A stretch of 62,785 nt of DNA from NCBI RefSeq assembly GCF_003946175.1, contig NZ_RHOK01000015.1, forward strand, positions 1-62,785, given 5' to 3'. Source of the stretch: Lacticaseibacillus suibinensis. Its GTDB lineage: Bacteria; Bacillota; Bacilli; Lactobacillales; Lactobacillaceae. The first letter of the stretch is position 1; every line of letters begins with the position of its first letter. Made by a program: the position numbers and the translations under genes. The notes under the pieces were generated by a model, which searched no databases, was not told the DNA's origin, and saw only the letters and a program-made list of their open reading frames with translations. Positions 54,994 through 62,785 of the stretch are shown one piece after another.

Positions 54994-55031
54994 GTAACAA
55001 GTATGACAGTCGTATAGGAGGATTTTTTGGC

Positions 55032-56318
55032 ATGAGTGAAAAGAATGAAGCAGAAAACCCCGAAACAATGGCGGATGCGCTGAAGAGCGTTGAAACTGTT
55101 CACATCGGTGACACCGTTAAGGGTGAAGTATTAGCCGTCGAAGATAAGCAACTGGTTGTAGGTATCGAAGGCACCGGCGTTGAAGGTGTCGTTCCTCTGA
55201 AAGAATTATCTACTCAGCCAATCGATGACATTCGGTCGGTTGCTAAAGTCGGCGACAAGCTTGACTTGGTCGTGATCTCTACTATTGGCAAAGACAAAGA
55301 AAATGGTCAGTACCTGCTGTCCAAGCGTCGTCTGGAAGCCCAAAAGGTTTGGAAGGAAATCCAAGCGAAGTTTGATGCTGGCGAAACCATCACCGCACCG
55401 GTCACCTCGGTGGTTAAGGGTGGTTTGGTGGTTAACGCCGGTGTGCGTGGGTTCGTCCCAGCAAGCATGGTTGAAGATCACTTTGTTGAAGACTTGTCTC
55501 AGTACAAGGGCCAAGAACTTGAATTCAAGATCATCGAGATCGAACCAAGCGAAAACCGCTTGATCCTTTCCCACCGTGCCATTGTTGAAGCAGGCAAGGC
55601 TGAAGCCCGCAAGGAAATCTTTGCTAAGATTCAGCCTGGCGATGTCGTTGAAGGCAAGGTTGCGCGTTTGACCAACTTTGGGGCCTTTGTTGATCTCGGC
55701 GGCGTGGACGGTTTGGTTCACGTTTCCGAAATCGCCTTTGACCATGTTGACAAGCCAAGCGACGTGCTGAAGGTTGGCCAAGACGTTAAGGTTAAGGTCC
55801 TCGCCGTTGACCCAGAACGCGATCGCATTTCCTTGTCCATCAAGGCAACCTTGCCACAGCCTTGGGATGACATTGACGAAAAAGCCCCTGCAGGCAGCAC
55901 CTTGACCGGGACGGTCAAGCGTTTGACCAGCTTCGGTGCCTTCGTTGAGGTCTTCCCTGGGGTTGAAGGTTTGGTTCACATTTCTCAGATTTCCCACGAA
56001 CACATCGCAACGCCTCAAGATGTGCTTAAGGAAGGTCAAGAAGTTCAGGTTAAAGTCCTGTCTGTTGATCCAGACCAGCACCGTCTGGCCCTGTCCATCA
56101 AGGCGCTCCAAGAACGTCCTGAAGGCATGGAAGAAGAACGCCCAAGCCGCAACAATAACAGCCGCGGCGAAGGTCGTCCTCGTCGTAACAACAGCCGCAA
56201 TGAACACACCAAGATTCCTGCTGAATACCAGCAAGATGACTCCGGCTTCTCATTGGGTGACATCCTCGGCGACGCGCTGAAGGATGCTGCTAAAGGCGCT
56301 GAAGACAACGACAAGTAA
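55032..56318 (+). CDS. rpsA: 30S ribosomal protein S1
   Basis: 428 residues with four S1 OB-fold domains (starting at about 25, 110, 195 and 282; for example TNFGAFVDLGGVDGLVH and TSFGAFVEVFPGVEGLVH). The Firmicutes form has four repeats, not six. A basic Asn/Arg-rich stretch (about 365-385) precedes an acidic tail. It binds mRNA on the 30S subunit. AGGAGG precedes the ATG. Strong codon bias. Confidence 0.95.
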   Translation: MSEKNEAENPETMADALKSVETVHIGDTVKGEVLAVEDKQLVVGIEGTGVEGVVPLKELSTQPIDDIRSVAKVGDKLDLVVISTIGKDKENGQYLLSKRRLEAQKVWKEIQAKFDAGETITAPVTSVVKGGLVVNAGVRGFVPASMVEDHFVEDLSQYKGQELEFKIIEIEPSENRLILSHRAIVEAGKAEARKEIFAKIQPGDVVEGKVARLTNFGAFVDLGGVDGLVHVSEIAFDHVDKPSDVLKVGQDVKVKVLAVDPERDRISLSIKATLPQPWDDIDEKAPAGSTLTGTVKRLTSFGAFVEVFPGVEGLVHISQISHEHIATPQDVLKEGQEVQVKVLSVDPDQHRLALSIKALQERPEGMEEERPSRNNNSRGEGRPRRNNSRNEHTKIPAEYQQDDSGFSLGDILGDALKDAAKGAEDNDK

Positions 56319-56335
56319 TACCTGAGCCAAGCACG

Positions 56336-56364
56336 AAACCGGGGCAGTGATGTCCCGGTTTTTT
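56336..56364 (+). terminator. Terminator after rpsA
   Basis: AAACCGGG/CCCGGTTT with a 10-base loop, followed by T-rich sequence. Confidence 0.8.
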
Positions 56365-56456
56365 GCGGTTTAATTCTGACCAGCCAAACGTGGCGGTCAG
56401 CCTCTGAGGACCACATTTCCTGAAGTGGTCCGGTTTCAAAGAAGGAAGGGATCAGT

Positions 56457-57767
56457 TTGGTACTCCCCACATTAGCGATTGTTGGTCGACCAAACGTCGG
56501 CAAGTCAACCATTTTTAACCGCATGATTGGCGAACGCATTTCCATTGTTGAAGATACGCCAGGCGTTACGCGCGACCGCATTTATGGTAAGGCGGAATGG
56601 CTTGGCCGTGAATTCGCGTTGATTGACACCGGTGGGATCGACATCGGCGACGAACCGTTTCTGGATCAAATTGCCGACCAGGCCGAAATTGCCATTGATG
56701 AAGCTGATGTCATCTTGTTTCTGACCAGCGTCGAAGCAGGCGTCACTGATGCCGACGAAAAAGTGGCTCAGATTCTCTACCAGGCCGACAAGCCGGTGGT
56801 GCTCGCTGTCAATAAAGTCGACAATCCCGAGCGGCGGCAGGATATCTATGATTTTTACAGTTTGGGGTTCGGCGAACCGTATCCGATTTCCGGGACCCAT
56901 GGTATTGGCCTGGGCGATGTGCTGGACGCCGTGTTTGCTGGCTTTCCGGCTGAAGGCAGCGGCGATGACGATGACAGCATCAAGTTCTCGTTTATTGGGC
57001 GGCCGAATGTTGGTAAGTCCAGTCTGGTGAACGCGATTTTAGGTGAAGAACGGGTAATCGTGAGCCCAATCGAAGGGACCACGCGTGATGCGATTGATAC
57101 CAAGTTCACCCATGGCGACCAAGAATTCACGATGATCGATACCGCTGGGATTCGCAAGCGGGGCAAGGTCTACGAAAACACCGAAAAGTATGCGGTGATG
57201 CGGGCGCTGCGGGCCATCGATCGTAGTGATGTGGTGCTAGTGGTGCTGAATGCGGAAGAAGGCATTCGCGAGCAAGATAAGAAAGTCGCCGGGTACGCGC
57301 ATGAAGCAGGCCGGGGGATTATCATTGTCGTCAACAAATGGGACACGCTGAAAGAGAAAGACAATCACACGATGCAGGAATTTGAGGCGCACATTCGCGC
57401 TGAATTCCAGTATTTGGAGTACGCGCCCATCGTTTTTGTTTCCGCCAAGACCAAACAACGGCTCCAAAATTTGCCAGGCATGATTCAAACGGTTTCTGAA
57501 AATCAAAACCGCCGAATTCAAAGTGCCGTGCTTAATGATGTGCTACTAGATGCCTTGGCAGTGACCCCGACCCCCACCATCAATGGTAAGCGCCTGCGTA
57601 TTTACTACATGACCCAAGTGGCTGTTAAACCGCCGACTTTCGTGGTTTTTGTCAATGATCCAGACCTGCTTCACTTCTCTTATGAACGTTTTCTCATTAA
57701 TCAGTTGCGGCAGACCTTCGACTTTGAAGGGACCCCGATTCATTTGATTGCCCGTAACCGGAAATAG
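56457..57767 (+). CDS. der: Ribosome assembly GTPase Der
   Basis: A 436-residue GTPase with two tandem G domains (GRPNVGKS at 10-17 and again near 181) and a C-terminal KH-like domain; required for 50S assembly. It starts with TTG at 56,457; no ATG fits, and GAAGGAAGGG lies 6 bp upstream. A hairpin GGACCAC/GTGGTCC (56,408-56,431) without a T-run lies in the leader. Confidence 0.96.
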   Translation: MVLPTLAIVGRPNVGKSTIFNRMIGERISIVEDTPGVTRDRIYGKAEWLGREFALIDTGGIDIGDEPFLDQIADQAEIAIDEADVILFLTSVEAGVTDADEKVAQILYQADKPVVLAVNKVDNPERRQDIYDFYSLGFGEPYPISGTHGIGLGDVLDAVFAGFPAEGSGDDDDSIKFSFIGRPNVGKSSLVNAILGEERVIVSPIEGTTRDAIDTKFTHGDQEFTMIDTAGIRKRGKVYENTEKYAVMRALRAIDRSDVVLVVLNAEEGIREQDKKVAGYAHEAGRGIIIVVNKWDTLKEKDNHTMQEFEAHIRAEFQYLEYAPIVFVSAKTKQRLQNLPGMIQTVSENQNRRIQSAVLNDVLLDALAVTPTPTINGKRLRIYYMTQVAVKPPTFVVFVNDPDLLHFSYERFLINQLRQTFDFEGTPIHLIARNRK

Positions 57768-57860
57768 TGGGGTGAAAGCGGCGTTAGACCGGCGCTCGAC
57801 CGTTTTCAGTAGATTTTTTTCAAGAATACGCGCAAATTTCGGCGAAAGGGCTAAATAACC

Positions 57861-57889
57861 TTGCTACGACGGGCTTTGTGTGCTATCTT
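57861..57889 (+). promoter_or_regulatory. hup promoter
   Basis: TTGCTA (57,861-57,866), 17-bp spacer, TATCTT (57,884-57,889) with an extended TGC. Confidence 0.7.
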
Positions 57890-57953
57890 AATGATTGAAA
57901 TGGTGATACCGGTTTATCATTGTTTCCTCATTTTGGAAACCAAGATGGGTATG

Positions 57954-57975
57954 TTTAGATGGTCCACCATCTAAA
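57954..57975 (+). promoter_or_regulatory. Palindrome in the hup leader
   Basis: A perfect 22-base palindrome with TTTAGATGGT on the left arm, 7 bases before the CGGAGGTG ribosome-binding site. A second hairpin, GTTTCC/GGAAAC, lies at about 57,922-57,940. Together they give hup a structured leader of about 100 nt. Confidence 0.55.
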
Positions 57976-57997
57976 TCAATACGGAGGTGAAAAGATC

Positions 57998-58273
57998 ATG
58001 GCAAATAAAGCAGAATTGATCGAAAGCGTTGCAACAACAACCGGTTTGACGAAGAAAGATGCAACGGCAGCTGTAGATGCAGTCTTTAGTTCTATCCAGG
58101 CTTCCCTGGCTAAAGGCGAAAAGGTTCAACTTATCGGCTTTGGTAACTTCGAAGTTCGCGAACGCGCTGCTCGTAAGGGCCGCAACCCGCAAACTGGTGC
58201 AGAAATCAAGATTCCTGCATCCAAGGTACCTGCATTCAAGCCTGGTAAGGCCCTCAAGGACGCTGTTAAGTAG
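57998..58273 (+). CDS. hup: DNA-binding protein HU
   Basis: A 91-residue nucleoid protein. [21 protein letters not shown] is the family signature (here partly: [18 protein letters not shown]). ATG 57,998 follows CGGAGGTG. Monocistronic with a strong terminator. Codon bias suggests high expression. Confidence 0.97.
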   Translation: MANKAELIESVATTTGLTKKDATAAVDAVFSSIQASLAKGEKVQLIGFGNFEVRERAARKGRNPQTGAEIKIPASKVPAFKPGKALKDAVK

Positions 58274-58304
58274 TCTCCTTGAAGCAATGATAGGATCCAT
58301 ACTT

Positions 58305-58342
58305 AAAAACGGGATCAGGCCTTGCGCCTGGACCCGTTTTTC
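58305..58342 (+). terminator. Terminator after hup
   Basis: AAAAACGGG/CCCGTTTTT with an inner AGGC/GCCT stem. The last T bases are part of the stem. Confidence 0.85.
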
Positions 58343-58359
58343 CGTCATAAGGGGGAAAT

Positions 58360-59631
58360 ATGAGCTATTCAGAGCAAATGCTGGCGGCGCTAGAGGCTGG
58401 TCATATGGCCGAGGCGCGGGAGCTTTTTCAATCCGTATTGAAAAACGATGACGATGAAACGAAATATAATCTGGCTGGTGAGCTGTACGCGTTAGGCTTC
58501 ACCGGCCAAGCCCAGCGCTTGTACGAGGAGCTGATGGGCAAGTATCCGGACCAAGATGATTTGAAAACCGCGTTGGCGGATATCGCTGTGGGTGATGATT
58601 TACCCGACAAGGCGTTGGGCTTGCTTAGTCAAATCACCCCGGACAGTGACTTTTACCCGCAGGCCCTCTTGGCTGCGGCAGATGTCTACCAAACGCAAGG
58701 CTTATACGAGGTCAGTGAGCAAAAACTACTGGCAGCCCAGCAGCTGGTGCCTGACGAGCCAGTGGTGACTTTTGCCTTAGGCGAACTCTATAATGCCTGG
58801 GGCCGCGATGATCGAGCCAGTTTGGCGTATTCTCAGCTGCTGGCGGCAGGCATCGATGAATTCGCCCAGGTGAACATTAAAGCCCGCTACGGCGGGTCCT
58901 TGGCCAATCTAGGCCAATACGAAGACGCAGTGGCGGTGTATGAAGATGCGGGACCGGCCACTTTGGATGCGGAAAGTCAGTTGCGCCTGGGCACGCTGTA
59001 CGCCGAGTTGGATCAACCTAAAGATGCCATTGCCACGCTGCAAGGGCTGATCGATGCTGACCCGACCTATGCCAATGCTTACTTACCATTGGCCAAGGCG
59101 CAAGTTAAAGGCGGCGCCAGCGAGGCCGCATTGGCCACGGTGCAGGCGGGGCTGATGCAAGATGACACCAATCCCGATTTGTTTGCTTACGGCGCAACGT
59201 TGGCGCTGCAGGAAGACAACCTTGATTTGGCTGAGACCTACCTAACCAAGGCCCGCCACTTGGATCCAGAAAATCAGGCAGTGGCCATGGCCTGGAGTAA
59301 TTTGCTCTTGGCTAAGCATGATGATGAAGCTAACGTTGCCTACCTGGAAGCGATGGATAAGTCAGATGAAGTGGACCCCCAGATTTACTGGAATCTGGCC
59401 AAAAGCTATGATCGCCTGGATGAGGTGACGAAGGCGCGGGAGAACTACTTGCTGGCCTTCAACGCCTTGCAGGATTCGGTGCTGTTCTTACATGACATCA
59501 TCGACTTCTTCCAGTCAACTGGGGCCAAAGCCGAATTAAAGGCGGCTTTGACGCGTTACTTGGCGCTGGCACCGACAGACACAGAGATGCAGGAACGCTT
59601 GGAGGAACTTGAAGCCGAAGACGATCAGTAA
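58360..59631 (+). CDS. TPR protein (YpiA-like)
   Basis: 423 residues built of tandem tetratricopeptide repeats (about ten; for example YEDAVAVYEDAGPATLD and LYAELDQPKDAIATLQG). Strongly acidic. It resembles B. subtilis YpiA. A protein-protein scaffold; the partner is unknown. AAGGGGG precedes the ATG. It starts 87 bp after hup. Confidence 0.88.
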   Translation: MSYSEQMLAALEAGHMAEARELFQSVLKNDDDETKYNLAGELYALGFTGQAQRLYEELMGKYPDQDDLKTALADIAVGDDLPDKALGLLSQITPDSDFYPQALLAAADVYQTQGLYEVSEQKLLAAQQLVPDEPVVTFALGELYNAWGRDDRASLAYSQLLAAGIDEFAQVNIKARYGGSLANLGQYEDAVAVYEDAGPATLDAESQLRLGTLYAELDQPKDAIATLQGLIDADPTYANAYLPLAKAQVKGGASEAALATVQAGLMQDDTNPDLFAYGATLALQEDNLDLAETYLTKARHLDPENQAVAMAWSNLLLAKHDDEANVAYLEAMDKSDEVDPQIYWNLAKSYDRLDEVTKARENYLLAFNALQDSVLFLHDIIDFFQSTGAKAELKAALTRYLALAPTDTEMQERLEELEAEDDQ

Positions 59632-59638
59632 TCCACGA

Positions 59639-59674
59639 AAATGGCGCCGCCCTTAAGGACGACGCCATTTTTTT
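59639..59674. terminator. Terminator between convergent genes
   Basis: AAATGGCG pairs with CGCCATTT; T7 on the plus strand and T4 on the minus strand. Confidence 0.75.
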
Positions 59675-59689
59675 GCGCGACTGCGCTCA

Positions 59690-59899
59690 CTAGGATTGAA
59701 AAAGGGCGACCACAAAACAGCCGAGGGCCGCTACGGTCATGATGGTGCCAATCACTAAGCTGGTCCAAAGCGCCCAGGGCATGAAGCCATTGCCGGTTTG
59801 GAGCTGGCCGGTTTTCAATTGCTTGAAGGTGCGGCTGGTGATATGAATTTCCCATAGGCCAACCGCTAACAAGATGAAGCCAATCACTAATAGAGGCAT
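59690..59899 (-). CDS. Small two-helix membrane protein
   Basis: 69 residues with two membrane helices (about 2-17 and 44-66) and a polar loop (TSRTFKQLKTGQLQTGNG). Function unknown. GAAAGGAAGG precedes the ATG. It starts 19 bp after the YitT-family gene and is probably co-transcribed with it. Confidence 0.65.
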   Translation of the reverse strand: MPLLVIGFILLAVGLWEIHITSRTFKQLKTGQLQTGNGFMPWALWTSLVIGTIMTVAALGCFVVALFQS

Positions 59900-59918
59900 C
59901 CGTTAGCCTTCCTTTCTG

Positions 59919-60797
59919 CTAACTGAGAAACAACCGGCGCGGTTTGCGTTTGTAGGTGAAGCCTTCACCGAGCGCCTCATGCACATCCAAAATGGTGACA
60001 AACGCCTGCGGATCATGATCTTCAATGATGCGTTTGGTGGCGGCGATTTCGGTTGGCGCGACGACCGCGTACACCATGCGTTTTTGATCGCGGGCAAAGC
60101 CGCCTTCGGCCTTCAAGTAAGTGACGCCGCGTTCGAGTTTGTCCATGATTGCATTGGCAATCGGTTCCGCTTGATTGGAGATGATCAGCACCCCTTTGGC
60201 GGCATAGGCGCCTTCCAGGGTGAAGTCGACAATGCGCGAAAAGACGTAGCTGGCCAGCAGGGTGTACATCATCAGCTCGAGATTCAGATAGCTCAGGCTC
60301 GCCAGCAGCACAATGACATCAAACCCCAGCAGCGATTTGCCCATGGGAATCCCAGTGTTTTTTTCCAGCACCCGGGCAATCACATCCGAGCCGCCGGTGG
60401 TGCCGCCGCGGCGGTAAATCAACCCGGAGCCGATGCCGCCGAACAGCCCCGCCATCACGCCGGCAATGAATAGGTCATGACTAATGGGTAAGCTGACTGG
60501 CAGCCGCTGCCAGATCCACAGCCAGGCCGACAGCATCGCGGTGCCGTAAATGGTGTAGGCCAAGGCCCGTTTGCCGAGAAACTTATAGCCGATGATAATG
60601 AGGGGAATATTTAAGACAATGGTGGAGTAGGCCGGGTCGATGTGCCACCAATAACGAATCAGCAAAGTAATCCCAGTGATGCCGCCTTCTGCCAGATGAT
60701 TGGCAATATTCACCGTGACCAGCCCAAACGCATACAGTGCGCAGCCCAGGGTGATCAAAGCCAAGTCCAAGGCGACCCTTTGACGACGTTTTGCCAT
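59919..60797 (-). CDS. YitT-family membrane protein
   Basis: 292 residues: five to six membrane helices of the YitT/DUF161 family (with GGTTGGSDVIAR) and a C-terminal DUF2179 domain (about 220-285; GVTYLKAEGGF). Transport or sensing roles have been proposed but the function is unsettled. The start is the ATG at 60,797 with AGGAGGGG before it; a longer frame lacks a ribosome-binding site. Divergent from cca. Confidence 0.88.
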   Translation of the reverse strand: MAKRRQRVALDLALITLGCALYAFGLVTVNIANHLAEGGITGITLLIRYWWHIDPAYSTIVLNIPLIIIGYKFLGKRALAYTIYGTAMLSAWLWIWQRLPVSLPISHDLFIAGVMAGLFGGIGSGLIYRRGGTTGGSDVIARVLEKNTGIPMGKSLLGFDVIVLLASLSYLNLELMMYTLLASYVFSRIVDFTLEGAYAAKGVLIISNQAEPIANAIMDKLERGVTYLKAEGGFARDQKRMVYAVVAPTEIAATKRIIEDHDPQAFVTILDVHEALGEGFTYKRKPRRLFLS

Positions 60798-60873
60798 ACA
60801 ACCCCTCCTTAACCAGCTTATTAATTTCATTGTAGCAGACTTTCCCGCTGGTTTAGTCAAGCGGGCCTGAATT

Positions 60874-60882
60874 TGCTATCAT
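60874..60882 (+). promoter_or_regulatory. cca promoter
   Basis: Extended -10 TGCTATCAT; no strong -35. Confidence 0.5.
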
Positions 60883-60911
60883 AGACCTAGCATAAAAGAA
60901 GGGGCGAGATG

Positions 60912-62090
60912 ATGCAGCTCGATTTAAGCCATCCAGAATTTAAAGCCGCCATTCCCATTATGAAGGCCATTGAGGCGGCAGGCTATGAAGCCTATTTTGT
61001 CGGCGGCAGTGTGCGCGATGCGCTGCTTGGTTTGCCGATCCACGATGTTGATATTGCTAGTTCAGCGTATCCAGCGGAAATCAAGCAGATTTTTCGCCGC
61101 ACGGTCGATACTGGGATCCAGCATGGCACCGTGATGGTTTTGGACCATGGGACGGGGTATGAAGTCACCACCTTCCGCACCGAATCTGGCTATCAGGATT
61201 TCCGGCGCCCGGATCAGGTGACTTTTGTGCGCTCGCTCGCCGAAGACCTCAAGCGCCGCGATTTTACGGTGAATGCGCTGGCGGTGCGCCATGACGGCAC
61301 GGTGATTGACCTGTTTGGGGGGCTGGAAGATTTGGCGGCCAAACAGCTAAAAGCCGTGGGTAATCCGCACGAGCGGTTTCATGAAGACGCCTTGCGCATG
61401 ATGCGTGGGGTGCGGTTTGAAAGTCAACTCGGCTTTCAGCTGGAACCGGCCACCAAAGCGGCGATTGCCGAAAATGCCCCGCTGCTGGCCCATGTGTCAG
61501 TGGAGCGGATTGCAGCGGAATTCACGCGGCTTTTGACCGGCATTGCTCGCCAAGCCGGGCTGAACGATTTTGTGGCGACTGGGTTGTATCGTTATGCCCC
61601 GCTTTTGGGTGACCAGGAAGCGGCCATTACCAAGCTGGCGGCCGCGACTGGGCCGCAGTGGGCGGACCCGGCGGTGGGCTGGACCTTGCTCGCGCATCTG
61701 ACGCAACTGCCAGTGTTGGCCCTCATGCGCGCCTGGAAGCAGGCCAATGCCATGACCGAGGTGGTGAAGCGTGCCGCGGCGCTGCTGAGTCAGCTACCCA
61801 CGCCAACTGCTTGGGCCTTGTATCAGGCGGGCGCAGATGCGCTGCCGGTGGCACTCACGGCGGGTCAGGCGCTGGCGCCTGAGTTTGATGCGGCGCCGGT
61901 GGCTCAGGCATATCAGACGCTGCCGATTCATGATAAATCCGCGCTGGCCATTGATGGTAAAACGCTGATTGCGCATGGCTTTGCTCCTGGCCCCAAGCTG
62001 GGGCAAGTGCTGAACCAACTTGAGCAGGCGGTGGTGGCTGGTGAGCTGCCGAATGACCAAGCCGCACTGCTGAAGGCGGCAGAGGTTTAA
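60912..62090 (+). CDS. cca: CCA tRNA nucleotidyltransferase
   Basis: A 392-residue class II enzyme that adds or repairs the tRNA 3' CCA end. Nucleotidyltransferase motif FVGGSVRD, metal-binding DVD in HDVDIAS, and the [10 protein letters not shown] motif. ATG 60,912 is favoured over 60,909 by spacing from AAGGGG. Together with rnz, which trims tRNA ends, it covers tRNA 3' maturation in this window. Confidence 0.95.
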   Translation: MQLDLSHPEFKAAIPIMKAIEAAGYEAYFVGGSVRDALLGLPIHDVDIASSAYPAEIKQIFRRTVDTGIQHGTVMVLDHGTGYEVTTFRTESGYQDFRRPDQVTFVRSLAEDLKRRDFTVNALAVRHDGTVIDLFGGLEDLAAKQLKAVGNPHERFHEDALRMMRGVRFESQLGFQLEPATKAAIAENAPLLAHVSVERIAAEFTRLLTGIARQAGLNDFVATGLYRYAPLLGDQEAAITKLAAATGPQWADPAVGWTLLAHLTQLPVLALMRAWKQANAMTEVVKRAAALLSQLPTPTAWALYQAGADALPVALTAGQALAPEFDAAPVAQAYQTLPIHDKSALAIDGKTLIAHGFAPGPKLGQVLNQLEQAVVAGELPNDQAALLKAAEV

Positions 62091-62145
62091 TCGCCCCGAT
62101 TATGGTAAGATAGCCGTGTAAGCGAATTCAGAAAGGATGAGGAGT

Positions 62146-62604
62146 ATGAAGGAACATGTTTTTGAACAGCTCGTCTTTCACTTCCGCAATGGCGACGAAT
62201 GGACGATTTCCCATAAGGAACTGGCTGATATTTGGATTAGTCGAGTGACCACCAGCTATGGCCGTATTAATGGCGGCAATATTCAGGAAATCCATCCCTG
62301 CAAGAGTTTCAAGGTGGAAATCCTGCCAGAAGCTGACCATGTGAAGTCTTCCGATATCAACACCGGTTCCCTAGAACTTGGGATGTTCGGTCGGGCAATG
62401 AAGTACCAGGACATCGAGAAAATGGATCTGCAATTCGATGAAGAAGGCAGCAATGGGATTCAAATTTATTTCCCCTTTGCCCAAAAAGATCCCAGCGGTT
62501 TGGACAATCAATATCAAACCAGCAAGGTCTCAACCAAAAACGGTCATCTCTACATTGTGATTGATGCCGAGCACACGGTCGATGACGAATATCCTAATTA
62601 CTAA
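62146..62604 (+). CDS. Hypothetical protein, lactobacillus-type
   Basis: 152 residues, soluble, acidic, with no membrane segment. It looks beta-rich (LVFHFRNGDEWTISH; GIQIYFPFAQKDP). I recognise no family. ATG 62,146 follows AAAGGATGAGGAG; an extended -10 TGGTAAGAT lies at 62,103-62,111. It has its own terminator and is next to the IS element. Confidence 0.75.
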   Translation: MKEHVFEQLVFHFRNGDEWTISHKELADIWISRVTTSYGRINGGNIQEIHPCKSFKVEILPEADHVKSSDINTGSLELGMFGRAMKYQDIEKMDLQFDEEGSNGIQIYFPFAQKDPSGLDNQYQTSKVSTKNGHLYIVIDAEHTVDDEYPNY

Positions 62605-62612
62605 AGCCATTA

Positions 62613-62635
62613 AGCGTGCCTGGTGCACGCTTTTT
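62613..62635 (+). terminator. Terminator after the last gene
   Basis: AGCGTGC/GCACGCT with a short loop, followed by T5. Confidence 0.8.
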
Positions 62636-62681
62636 GATTATAGAGGCTTTAGCCGGGCTCGCGCGGGGACGCGCGAGGCTC

Positions 62682-62785
62682 AAAACCACCCGCTATGCGG
62701 GTGGAGTCAAACTGGTTATACGAAAAACTCTCCTTGTCGATTAGAATATGGATGTTCAAGGCCATACTACTTAATCGAAAAGGAG
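62682..62785 (+). mobile_element. IS200/IS605-type insertion sequence, left end
   Basis: From 62,682 the sequence has AAAA, the left subterminal palindrome CCACCCGCTATGCGGGTGG (62,686-62,704), then a transposase leader ending in AAAAGGAG at the window edge. The tnpA start codon would lie just outside. Same strand as the copy at the left edge. The left boundary is approximate. Confidence 0.7.
62730..62785 (+). promoter_or_regulatory. tnpA leader hairpin hiding the ribosome-binding site
   Basis: 62,730-62,744 (CTCCTTGTCGATTAG) pairs with 62,771-62,785 (TTAATCGAAAAGGAG) over about 14 bp with one mismatch. An inner TATGG/CCATA stem extends it. The AAGGAG is fully paired, so translation of tnpA should be blocked, as known for IS200. 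Confidence 0.7.

Noticed and set aside
55206-56234. A 342-codon open frame antisense to rpsA
   Set aside because: Shadow of a highly expressed gene; no start signal.
56408-56431. Hairpin before der as a terminator
   Set aside because: There is no T-run, and a proper terminator for rpsA lies just upstream at 56,336-56,364.

Overview
The window is a block of ordinary chromosome from a low-GC-phylum lactic acid bacterium with an unusually GC-rich genome. Gene order (tuf-tig-clpX-yihA, fruRKA, obg-rnz, clpB-rpmF, dnaE-pfkA-pyk, xerD-ribT-scpA-scpB-rluB-ribU, ypbB-recQ, cmk-rpsA-der-hup) and protein sequences point to Lactobacillaceae. The FNR-like protein, the fructose operon and the ribT/scp cluster suggest the Lacticaseibacillus (L. 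casei) neighbourhood. That placement is inferred from recall of gene order, not from a search.

Layout. 1-212: right end of an IS200/IS605-type insertion sequence (last 19 codons of tnpA plus the end hairpin). 213-668: structured repeat and the rnjB leader. 669-9.4 kb: RNase J2, a TPR protein, EF-Tu, an aminotransferase, two phosphatases, trigger factor and a tiny membrane protein. 9.4-10.1 kb: dense palindromic repeats. 10.1-18.1 kb: clpX, yihA, a MazG-like protein, a TauE exporter, an orphan ABC ATPase, an MFS exporter, uvrC and three proteins of 50 residues or fewer. 18.2-24.8 kb: fruRKA on the minus strand, divergent from mupG and an AraC regulator, then an FNR-like regulator. 24.8-25.3 kb: second repeat locus. 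25.3-30.7 kb: obg, an OatA-like acyltransferase, rnz, an SDR and a LapA-like protein. 30.8-31.4 kb: a large branched palindrome and the CtsR-controlled clpB promoter. 31.4-47 kb: clpB, rpmF, a nucleotidase, a lipoprotein, dnaE, glycolytic pfkA-pyk, cvfB and xerD. 47.0-47.5 kb: third repeat locus. 47.5-62.6 kb: ribT-scpAB-rluB, an FMN riboswitch with ribU, ypbB-recQ, a LysM protein, cmk, rpsA, der, hup, a TPR protein, a YitT protein, cca and a hypothetical protein. 62,682-62,785: left end of another IS200-type copy, cut just before tnpA. No rRNA, tRNA, CRISPR array or prophage was seen.

Function. The region is mostly housekeeping: translation (tuf, rpsA, rpmF, der, yihA, obg, cca), protein quality control (tig, clpX, clpB), RNA turnover (rnjB, rnz, cvfB), chromosome maintenance (scpAB, xerD, hup, dnaE, recQ, uvrC) and glycolysis or fructose entry (fruKA, pfkA, pyk). 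Several control sites are readable: a perfect CtsR box before clpB, an FNR-type box before the FNR-like gene itself, helically spaced GTCA half-sites between fruR and mupG, an FMN riboswitch before ribU, and promoters of tuf and rpsA that share a 14-base core.

The most unusual content is intergenic. Three repeat loci carry eight copies of a hairpin, seven of them intact at a constant 102-104 nt. Their stem sequences differ between copies while pairing is kept, and two core strands stay fixed. A separate 154-bp three-branched element occurs twice, and a 222-bp four-branched palindrome once. I recognise none of these as a named family.
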